A DNA stretch of 64,000 bases from Xylocopa sonorina (lineage: Eukaryota; Arthropoda; Insecta; Hymenoptera; Apidae): the NCBI RefSeq assembly GCF_050948175.1, contig NW_027490180.1, positions 806,001 through 870,000 on the forward strand, given 5' to 3'. The translations under genes and the position numbers were made by a program. Of this stretch, positions 42,250-50,095 are shown one piece after another. How positions within the stretch are numbered: position 1 is the stretch's first letter; each line of letters opens with the position of its first letter. Below the pieces are notes generated by a model. That model saw only the letters and a program-made list of their open reading frames with translations, was not told where the DNA came from and ran no database searches.

Positions 42250-43390
42250 GCGATATCGCTTCCTATTTCTATGTTTCGTGATAAGATGTAATATTCATTG
42301 CGTTGTGTTATGCATACCTTGTCTACACTTCTAGAGAATGTAAATGCCACACTTTCTTGCCAGAAAGTAGCGTATGCAGATATCTACCTATCGAAGCAGT
42401 GGAGTTCTATTGCTTCTTAAAACGCGATGTCGCATCGCAATTCTATGTTTCATGATATAATACAAGATTCATTACGAAGTATTATTTATACCTCGTCTAC
42501 ACTTCAAAAGAATGTAAATGCACACTTTCTTGCTAGGAAATGCATTTCCAGATGTCTACATATCGAAGAAATGGAGATCTAATGCTTCTTAAAACTCGAT
42601 ACCGCATCTCATTTTTATGTTTCATGGTAAGATATAATATTCATCGGGACGTGTTGCATACATCGTCTACACTTCAAAGGAATGAAAATGCCACGCATCC
42701 TTGCTAGGAAATGCGTTTCCAGATGACTACGTATCGAAGCAATGGAGTTCTAATGCTTCCAAAACGCGATATCGCATCTCATGTATGTTTCATGATAAGA
42801 TATAATATTCATTGCGAAGTGTTATGTATACCTCGTCTACACTTCAAAAGAATGCAAATGCCACACTTCCTGGCTAGGAAATTGCGTTTCTAGATGTCTA
42901 CGCACCGAAGCAATAGATTTCTAACTCTTTATAAAACGCTATATCGCATATCAGTTCTAAGTCACATGATAAGATGTAATTTCAATGCAACGCGTTATGT
43001 ATATCTCCTCTACACTTCAAATGAATGTAAATGCATCACTTCCTTGCTACGGAATTTTGTTTCTATATCTGAAGGTTTTGAAGCAATAGAGTTCTAATGC
43101 TTCGTAAAACGCGGCTGCGCATCTTACTTCTATATTTCATGATAAGATGTAATATTCATAGCATCGCGTTATGTTTATCTGCTTCTGCACATGAATTGAG
43201 TTTGAACCCTACACTTTCTTGCCCGGGGATAGCGTTTCTAGATGTCCAGGTGCCGAAGCATTTAATTTGTCATGCTTCATGCACCTCAATATCGCATTTC
43301 ATATAAACAGTTCAAAGTAAGTTAGAAGGTTGTAAAGCTCTATGCATCGCATTATGCTTATCTGCTTTTGTGCTTTATAATGCTCTGGGA
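42250..43390 (-). repeat. decaying edge of reverse satellite
   Basis: The monomers are still recognisable (GAAGCAATGGAGTTCTAATG, TTCATGATAAGATATAATATTCA) but increasingly divergent and with small indels, for example TGCACACTTTCTTGC near 42518 and CACCTCAATATCGCATTTC near 43283. The last recognisable fragment, ATGCATCGCATTATGC, ends near 43358. The array is then cut off by the LTR at 43391. Confidence 0.85.
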
Positions 43391-43984
43391 TGTGAGAAGG
43401 TCCTCAACCATCCTTAACCCCCTAAAGAGAAGTCAAAAGTCCAGCGGCACTGCAGGTGGGCCATGGGAGCGCGGCGCGCGAGGCGCTACGCAATTTAAAT
43501 GATCAGGAGGATCCCCTCGGGGACACCCAAGGGGGCGAGAAGAGGAAATCGCCGAAATCCACTGATCGATGGACCCGAACAATACCGAAGCCTACAGCCC
43601 ACTCCACCAAGGAGCCCCGAGGAGGATGCAGGAGACCCGAGGACCACCAGCGAATTCAAGGAACCTGAAGAAGAGAACGTGAGAGCTTATTCACTAAAGC
43701 GTCCCATTTCTTGTGTCGCATATTGTATATTGTATCTTATATCGTGAAGCGAGTTATGATACCCGGTAATTTGCGGCGTGTTGCGTAGTTTCCCGTAGCC
43801 CTTGTTAGTTAAACCCACGTCGAGACCATAAGTAAACATGCCGTGACTTCAGTATCTCGCGACCTGAGTGTGTGTACTTGGCTAGGCGTAGTCGAGAAGA
43901 GGAGTATTTCGAAGTTTCAAGGGTTGTTCCGCTCCAGGGTTCTCGGGGTCGTGTAGTCTATCCCTTTGCTACTTTCTGAGCAGC
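43391..43984 (+). mobile_element. LTR copy 1 (solo or truncated LTR retrotransposon)
   Basis: This segment of about 594 bp aligns with 47557-48315 from a shared TGTGAGAAGG start to a shared end just before TGGCGCCCAA. Conserved islands include CGGCGCGCGA, GATCGATG, GAACAATACCGAAGC, AAAGCGTCCCATTT, GCGGCGTG, CGCGACC and GAGTATTTCGAA. An LTR normally starts TG and is followed by a primer binding site complementary to a tRNA 3' end, and both are seen here. It lacks about 165 bp that copy 2 has, including the TATA box and GA tract, so either copy 1 is a promoter-deleted LTR or copy 2 gained sequence. No gag or pol reading frame follows. Confidence 0.7.
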
Positions 43985-43994
43985 TGGCGCCCAA
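43985..43994 (+). promoter_or_regulatory. primer-binding-site-like motif after LTR 1
   Basis: TGGCGCCCAA directly follows the LTR end. Retroviral-type elements primed by tRNA-Lys have a PBS beginning TGGCGCCCAA, complementary to the tRNA 3' end TTGGGCGCCA. Only about 10 bases match, and the sequence downstream (GAAAAGTTG) differs from that after copy 2. Confidence 0.55.
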
Positions 43995-44149
43995 GAAAAG
44001 TTGTACGTGAGCGGATACCTTGGAACCATAGATTGCTTTAGATTAAAGTACGTTTTACACCTTAAAGCATTTAGATAATTAACCCGTTCGTGTTTCCCTG
44101 ACTTACTATATATAGGTTTCCATCACAACTAATAGGAACCATCACTTTA

Positions 44150-44340
44150 CATAGATATATAGAACACACATAGTTTTAAACGTAGAACTGAGAATTTGAG
44201 AACTTACTTTGAAACGTTAGTAGTGAGAAATTCCATCGGATTTCATAGAAATTCAGAACTTACTTGCTATGAAACATAGGCAGATAAGGGCCATCGCGTT
44301 GCTTAGAACTTTAGAACTTGCTTACTTCAACAAAGATTTC
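44150..44340 (+). repeat. relic satellite as tandem units of about 58 bp
   Basis: The segment from about 44269 (GAAACATAGGC, ATCGCGTTGCTTAGAAC, TTAGAACTTGCTT) aligns with the central part of the modern monomer (GAAACATAGAA, ATATCGCGTTTTAAGAA, TTAGAACTCTATTGCT). A parallel copy lies about 60 bp upstream. AGAA..TT.AGAACTT anchors occur at 44191, 44247 and 44305, spacings of 56 and 58 bp. Orientation is forward, opposite to the decayed array that ends at 43390. Sequence before about 44150 is too degraded to assign. Confidence 0.6.
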
Positions 44341-45080
44341 TATTGGCTTCGTCCGTTCTTTTAGAAGAGTTTTTGATAAACCACATACTTTTCACGCTTC
44401 TGATATCTTTGAAAGTTCGCGAGATGTAATCGTTTAAGTTTTAAAATGATTACTTAGTGTGAATTATTATTTAGTAACTCGCTCATAAACGAGTCTGCAT
44501 AGGATTTAATCCATAAGTTTTTAAGCCTGGAATTTATGCAGTTATTTGTTATTCACTTATTGCTCAAACGACAAAGATTCTGACCACTTCAAAATGGTTG
44601 ACTTTCATCAATTTTCTTAAAAATTGAAATACTGCCCAACTGCTTGCATTAAAGACTGTAATTAAAGCTTTCGAAACATTTTACCTCTTATAGATGAATT
44701 CTGGAATTGAAATTGAATGTTTGACTTTTCTAGCTCCTGTTTAGACATCTTTCTATTGGAATGTTCAAGTATTTTTCATATTCGTAATTATTAAAAGTGT
44801 TTTACTTGATTCTTTTATTTAATATTTAGAATTTTCTGAGAAATATTTTTTATCGTAATGAACTATATAATTGCAATTATAATTCTTTATGAAGTAATAA
44901 TAACAGAAAGGTATGTATCCATTCTTGTAGTTTTGTAAAGAGTATTTAATCTTACTATCTAAAATGAAACATTGAGATCTGTTTACAATCTAATGGAAAT
45001 TAATTACCTTTGGATTCAAATTCACAATGATAATCTTCCATAGTTCAACAATTTTGTGAGCTGTCCTCAGGAATCCGCAG
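44341..45080. other. AT-rich low-copy DNA, no feature recognised
   Basis: AT-rich sequence without satellite landmarks, long ORFs or visible terminal repeats. I see nothing assignable here except short A/T runs. Confidence 0.6.
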
Positions 45081-45087
45081 CTCAGTA

Positions 45088-45098
45088 CTTATATAAAA
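45088..45098 (+). promoter_or_regulatory. possible TATA box upstream of candidate gene
   Basis: CTTATATAAAA fits a metazoan TATA consensus and lies about 440 bp upstream of the candidate start codon at 45532. In AT-rich DNA such matches occur by chance, so this is tentative. Confidence 0.25.
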
Positions 45099-45531
45099 TG
45101 AACGACACAAAGAACAGCCTAACCAAACGTATTCGAACCGATTTTTCAATACTAATCTTATCATGTTTAACTTATGCTGCAAACTATTGAAATGCCCTTC
45201 GAAAAGTGTTTATTCACAGTGAAGTAAACGGTAAGTATTACGCCTTGCACCACTGTTCACAATACGTATGTTTCATTTACTATCAAAACCGTGAGTATTA
45301 TCGCCTTTCTTTACTTTTTGTAACCTTCAATGCCTTCATGTTACAGATCGTTAAACTTGCTTTAAAATGCTCTATCGTATTACGGAAGAATGGACATACC
45401 AATTCATTTTAAAAAATGAAGGTAACCTTCATATGTCCAACATAACTCCACTTACAAAAAAACTATTTTCATCAACGGATGGCCCCTTTGTACTATGCAA
45501 TTTTATATTAGCAAAAACCAACAAGGCAACG

Positions 45532-46214
45532 ATGAACAGAGCTAAATTTAATATTATGATGTTTATTATTTTACTTATAGTATATTTGTTTTTCTGGAAT
45601 TTTGCCAAAAAACAATGTTCACGATGTCGACAGATGAATATATTTGCCTTAGAATTACAAGAGCCAACAATTTCGAAAGTAGAATATTACTTTACTTCGC
45701 TAACCGAATCATTGCAAACGTTAAATAAGGTGCGTGCCTTTTAAAACAGTCAGATGCAAATTACGATACAACGTTTCCAAGAAATGGTACGTGCCACTGT
45801 TTTTTAATTTCCGTTTATTTAATCAAAGCAAATTTAATTGAAATATCCGCAAAATTTGAGGACAAAAAGTTATTGTAATTTTACGCAACATATATGATGG
45901 CGATAAAGGATAAGTATACGGAACTGAAAATGGAAAGTAGCGAGCAGAAAAAGAAACTGATGGAGCTACAAAGTAGATTGATACATCCGTCAAACGATGA
46001 TTCTAGGTTAATAAAATCTGTTAATCAAAGAACTATTGCAAGAATCAAGTATAATCAATATTACTTCTGCTCAAAGGCTATAATAGAATTGGACCGAAAT
46101 GGGTACAAAACAGGCCATTATATCTATACGTTCTATTCTATGCAAAGGCAAATATTTCAAAGAGAAAAGATGTGTTACTTACAAGTTACTTATGTTCCTA
46201 GATATCTCTATTAA
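45532..46214 (+). CDS. candidate two-exon gene: membrane-anchored coiled-coil protein
   Basis: I do not recognise this protein. Exon 1 (45532-45729, 66 codons) starts at an ATG in a fair context (GGCAACGATGA). It encodes a hydrophobic segment at residues 8-24 (MMFIILLIVYLFFW core), then a basic stretch with CSRC (29-32), as in a single-pass signal anchor. The frame then closes in TAA at 45742, but AAG|GTGCGT at 45730 can serve as a splice donor. ATAAAG|GAT at 45908 gives an acceptor in the same phase (0), joining to an open frame 45909-46214. The joined protein would have about 167 residues, with a Lys/Glu-rich coiled-coil-like stretch at about 67-91. The intron would be 179 bp with a weak pyrimidine tract. 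An upstream in-frame ATG exists at 45367. It may instead be a pseudogene or a chance frame in AT-rich DNA. Confidence 0.3.
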
Positions 46215-47150
46215 AGCACCGAGATATAGCACACGGGCAACACGGCCGTGACAATGACACTATCAGCTCACCATAGCTACACGCGTGGTTGTGGCGTAGG
46301 CTGACATTTACTAATGGGGAAGCTGTTTCCATAAAAGTTATAAGCAAATATGAAAAATAACTAAACTGTGCAATTTACTTATTTTGATTCCAAAATAGAT
46401 ACACCGGCACAAAACAAAGATATAAGAACTCGATTTTATTATTTTCTATATACTAGCTCGATAGGGCGATTTTTTCCATAAAGTCGATAATTACTTTGTC
46501 ATAAAAATATACACACTTATTTTATATATATTTTCTTCAATTTATTGTTGCAAATTCATGCAATTGAGGGTTACATTAAATACGATGACAGCATGTTATT
46601 TCAAAAATTACACAAGGCGAAGTTAGGGACGCAACAGCATGAATTTTTATTTTATAAGTAATATTTTTTTATAATTAATATTTTTAGTCTATGATGGATT
46701 GAAAGAAATATATACGACTCGCTCAATAACTATAAATATAGGAAAACGACCATCAAAATGTCTATCAATACTCATATGCTGAACATCTACTGACATCTAA
46801 CGGTTCTAATTTGTATGAAAGCACAGGTTCCCCATTGCCAAATGTGATCCTGCGTCATTGCTGAGGAGATTCATGAATGGAGCGATGATACGTGTGTCAG
46901 CATGGTGCTGGTGCTGCGCGATTCGCTTGTCTAGAACGTGCTGGTAACACGTTCTGGCATTTTAGTTAACGAATCCGGTCACAGATGACTACGAATCAGT
47001 TGACACTCCTCGGAAGTGGCAATATAGTGCCGGCATGGTGTCGCTACCATCTTGCCGTTTGTTATCTGGGATGCTTTTTAGTGCATTATTCGGAATTGAA
47101 TTTGGACACATAGCTACTTAATCGCAAATTTGTATGTACTGTGACGTAGT
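46215..47150. other. AT-rich low-copy DNA with small dyads
   Basis: No gene is recognised. Two perfect dyads stand out: the 10-bp palindrome CACGGCCGTG at 46241-46250, and an inverted repeat with 8-bp arms AGAACGTG / CACGTTCT at 46933-46940 and 46948-46955 with a 7-bp spacer. The base composition shifts from AT-rich to mixed near 46.8 kb. Confidence 0.5.
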
Positions 47151-47159
47151 GACGTCACA

Positions 47160-47310
47160 AGGCTCGCTCACCCCCCCCCCTGCTTCGGTTAGACTAGCTC
47201 GCAGATCACCACCCATGCGAGAAGCGCGACACGGACCATTGCGATAGCTGTATTTGCGAGGAGCGTGAAATACACGATGGTAGAACCTCCCCCCCCCCGT
47301 TCGTTCCTCT
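47160..47310. repeat. two poly-C tracts
   Basis: Runs of ten or more C lie near 47170-47180 and 47287-47299, separated by about 110 bp. Such G/C homopolymers are prone to slippage and sequencing error, so frames crossing them, such as a reverse-strand frame spanning 47118-47531, cannot be trusted. Confidence 0.8.
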
Positions 47311-47342
47311 CTCTCCGTTCTACGGATTAGACTGGCGAGCTG

Positions 47343-47561
47343 ATGGAAGAAGCGACCCATAAGACGCCTCTTCGGCGGATAATAAGACCGCAGGTTCGCG
47401 GAAGGGCTGTGCGCCGAGGTAGCGCGACGGGCTCGAAGGTGGAGGAGTCGGGAAGTGAGCAAGAAGAGACCCTGAAGCCCGAAGGATACGATCCAGAGCT
47501 CTGCAACGATAAGACCGCTGCCATAGTCCATGGAGACAAACAGGATGGTTCTCGGGTGTGA
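47343..47561 (+). CDS. short ORF ending at the start of LTR 2; possible retroelement remnant
   Basis: This 72-codon frame is rich in Arg, Lys and Glu (TPLRRIIRPQVRGRAV near the N-terminus, SGSEQEETLKPEGYDPE later) and has no recognised domain. Its stop codon TGA lies in the TGTGA that opens LTR copy 2, an arrangement often seen for the last ORF of LTR retrotransposons. That and the basic composition are the only support; competing frames exist on both strands here. If real, it would be the extreme 3' end of a degraded internal region. It could equally be a chance frame in GC-rich DNA. Confidence 0.2.
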   Translation: MEEATHKTPLRRIIRPQVRGRAVRRGSATGSKVEESGSEQEETLKPEGYDPELCNDKTAAIVHGDKQDGSRV

Positions 47562-47831
47562 GAAGGACCTCTACCCCTCCCTTGAGCCCATGGAGAGGAA
47601 AACTCAAGATGCGCAGCGGAATTGCAGGTGAGCCGTGGAAAGCGCGGCGCGCGACACGCGCCGCAGTTCAAATAATCCAGAGGACCCCCTCTAGACACAC
47701 CAGAGGGGGCGATCAGGGAAGATCGCCGAAATCCACCGATCGATGCCCCGAACAATACCGAAGCGTACGGCCCTACCCCATCAAGGAGCCCTAAGGAGGA
47801 TCTAAGGGGATCCGAAGACCCCCAGCAAACC

Positions 47832-47838
47832 TATATAA
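47832..47838 (+). promoter_or_regulatory. TATA box in LTR 2
   Basis: TATATAA stands in a GC-balanced LTR context (CAAACC before, TGAGC after), about 275 bp from the LTR start. This is a usual place for the U3 promoter. A start site would be expected near 47860-47870. Confidence 0.5.
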
Positions 47839-47898
47839 TGAGCTAGCTAGCACGAAGACAGCCTCTTATTCTTCTGCACGACTTAGCGACTACTTAGC

Positions 47899-47910
47899 GA
47901 GAGAGAGAGT

Positions 47911-47970
<60 letters not shown>
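47899..47970 (+). repeat. (GA)n microsatellite
   Basis: About 70 bp of GA dinucleotides with minor interruptions (GTGAGTGA near 47909) lie inside LTR copy 2, just downstream of its TATA box. The tract is absent from copy 1. Confidence 0.97.
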
Positions 47971-47972
<2 letters not shown>

Positions 47973-48315
47973 GACGGACTGAACGAGATCCATACTTGTT
48001 GGAAACGAGAACTTGAGTCCTTATACGCTAAAGCGTCCCATTTGTTCCCTGCCGCAATTGTGATATCGCGTATTGTAATTTGTATTGTATAACGGGTGGT
48101 GATCCCCGGTCATTCGCGGCGTGTCGTATACCCTTTTGTAATACCGCGTCGAGGCAATCTAGAAAGAAGCCGTGAGTTCAGTATCCCGCGACCCTAATTT
48201 GCGCACTCGGCTAGAAGCAGTCGAGCGAAAGAGTATTTCGAAATTTCGAGGGTTATCTTGCACCGGGTTTCCCCGGGTTGCGTGGTTTATTAGTCTTTGC
48301 TACTTCTTGAGTAGC

Positions 48316-48325
48316 TGGCGCCCAA
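48316..48325 (+). promoter_or_regulatory. primer-binding-site-like motif after LTR 2
   Basis: TGGCGCCCAA directly follows the LTR, as after copy 1. Downstream sequence (AAAGTCCCAACC) no longer matches copy 1, so the shared block ends here. Confidence 0.55.
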
Positions 48326-49430
48326 AAAGTCCCAACCTCGCAGCTTCGAAATACTTGCTGGATAGGAAATTTATTGCTCTGTACTTCGCGTTGCCGAAGC
48401 ACGCGGATATTCTGTACCCCGATATAACCCCGGACTAAACTTCTGGATACCCCGTTATTATTGGTTCTATATAACCTTTTCTTGCGGATTGTAACGGGAA
48501 AAACCGTCACAGTACTTAATTATACATGACTGCATAAAAAGGATGTCATATACTTTTATAATCAATGCGATATAAGAATATAAAACGATGAACTATCCAC
48601 TCCCATCAGGAGTAAAAACAATGTTTGGTACGCAAAGTTCATTGCAAAATATCATCAAGCAGTTAATATATCAAATCACTGCACACAATAAATCACTGAA
48701 TGTATAATGATATGAATAGTAAGAAAAACATATTTACCTGTTAGATGTTTATAAATTCAAATTTAAAAGTCCAAGTCACATATAATATATTATTGTCTAA
48801 CAAGGTGATTTAATGTTGTTTCAAATAGGCGTGCAGAACTAGCTCGTACTTCTGTCAATGTAATTTCAATCGAAAAATACAAAGGATAAGAGGAAATATT
48901 CTCCAATATATAACATATATAAATCAACGGATGCAAGAGAGAACACTCGATTTCGGTGTAACGAGACCGGGGCGTCATCCTGCAGTAATCGTATAACGCC
49001 TGTTCCGAGATGGTGTAGAGAGTGATGTGGAGGGTGAAAAGCATAAAATAACAACAATGTAACTAAAGAGAAAGAGAAAGAGAATATGTGGCAGCATTGC
49101 ATTTATTAAGAGGAAATCCTAGAAATATAAAACAACAGATTATATACCATACTGTAAGGGTAAGGTACAACGAAATAGACGATATCGTGAGAGAAACTAA
49201 AATAATCGAGAAACTTAAAAAGAAAATAATAATTTAGATTGAGCGAATCAATATCACTGATCCCGGCAAGCTTAATGGAAAACGCATAACGATGAATCGG
49301 TTAGAGAATAAGATAGATGTTGGTCGCGGTTTGAGTGGCCCTGGGAATCCTTTGCCCGCATCAGGGCAGGCAGTAGGATGGTGGAGAGCCTGCCCTCCTG
49401 TTGCTTGGATCTATAGAATTCACATTCTAT
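48326..49430. other. low-copy DNA, no feature recognised
   Basis: The first 120 bp after the PBS are mixed in composition and could be the residual 5' untranslated part of the retroelement. The rest is AT-rich. Several short frames on both strands have no recognisable domains and look like chance. A small GAAA-rich run lies near 49062-49083. Confidence 0.5.
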
Positions 49431-50095
49431 TGTAGAGTAGAAGCAGATAATTATAATGCTTTTCATAGAAGATTACAGCTTACTTAATTCGAAACGTTGA
49501 AATGAGATGAGTCATGGCATTGTATAATGCATTAGTACTCTATTGTCTCGACATGTAGACACTACGAAGGGCAATCCTGTTGCATGGAGCTGTAGAATTT
49601 ACATTCTTATGAAGTTTTAAAACAGATAAGCTTAGAGCTATGCATAAGAGATTACAGCATTCTTACTTTGAAACGATGAAATGGGATGCGCCAGCGCATT
49701 GCATGGAGAATTCTAGCTCGATTGCTTTAACAGATAGACACTACGGAGCGCCATACCGTTGCATGGAATTATATAGTTCACATTCTATTGAAGACCTCTA
49801 ACAGTTAAGCACAATGTTATGGATATATGATTACAGATTCTTTGCATTGAAACGTTGAAATGTGATGCGACATCGCGCTGATTGAAGTATTAGAAATGTC
49901 TTGCTTAGACACGTAGAGATCTGGAAACGATATTCTGTTGCAAGTAAGTATAGGATTCACATCCTTCTAAGGTCTAGATGCAGATAAATGTAACATATTG
50001 CATAGAACATTGCAATTTACCATGAATCATTGAAATGACTTGCGACATCGTGTTGAACGAAGCAATAGAACACTATTGCTCCGATAAGTAAGCAA
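49431..50095 (+). repeat. strongly decayed satellite at island edge
   Basis: Nearly four monomers are recognisable by ordered landmarks: GAAACGTTGAAATG-like anchors at 49491, 49670, 49849 and 50023 (spacings 179, 179, 174), GCATTAGTACTCTATTG near 49529, and ACATTCTTATGAAG near 49602. The middle monomer shows three internal sub-units starting GCAT at 49642, 49701 and 49761, about 60 bp each. Divergence falls sharply at about 50095, where CGCTATTTCCTAGCAAGG returns to consensus. Confidence 0.85.

Larger units (their letters stand above)
32613..43390 (-). repeat. 174-bp satellite array, reverse block 1
   Basis: This is the same monomer read on the other strand: landmarks appear as GGAAATAGCGTTTGCAG, CTACGTATCGTAG, GTTCTAATGCTTCTTAAAACG, GCGATATCGC, TATGTTTCATGATAAG, CATTGCGAAGTGTCATG, CTCGTATTCACTTC. 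It starts directly at the GC-rich element with TTCCTTTCTAGG. Monomers are more diverse than in the forward block, HORs are shorter, and from about 42.2 kb to 43.39 kb they decay progressively (CCACACTTTCTTGCC, GTCTACACTTC) up to the LTR. The monomer TGCGACTATTGCTTGC recurs at 38.7-42.2 kb and again beyond 62.9 kb. Confidence 0.97.
47557..48315 (+). mobile_element. LTR copy 2 with promoter
   Basis: This segment of about 759 bp is the fuller version of 43391-43984. It starts TGTGAGAAGG and ends immediately before TGGCGCCCAA. Unlike copy 1 it contains a TATA box (TATATAA at 47832) and a (GA)n tract, in a block of about 165 bp between about 47828 and 47995. The two LTRs are in the same orientation and 4166 bp apart. 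Each has its own PBS-like site, which argues that they are two insertions, or an LTR-internal-LTR-internal remnant, rather than the 5' and 3' LTRs of one element. The class (Gypsy or Pao/BEL) cannot be decided without pol. Confidence 0.7.

Noticed and set aside
45206..45412. Frame of 68 residues upstream of the candidate gene
   Set aside because: It lies in a different frame from the candidate exon, has no recognisable features, and is in AT-rich DNA. No splice junction joining it in phase was evident.
47118..47531. Reverse-strand frame of 137 residues and overlapping frames on both strands at 47.1-47.8 kb
   Set aside because: It crosses two poly-C tracts, has a low-complexity, Arg/Ser-rich translation, and competes with open frames on the other strand.
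43391..48315. One LTR retrotransposon of 4.9 kb bounded by the two LTRs
   Set aside because: The second LTR also has a PBS-like site after it, the LTRs differ by a block of about 165 bp, and no gag-pol coding is visible between them.
48172..49466. Several frames of 60-90 residues around 48.2-49.5 kb
   Set aside because: They are short, overlap on both strands, and show no domain or good start context.
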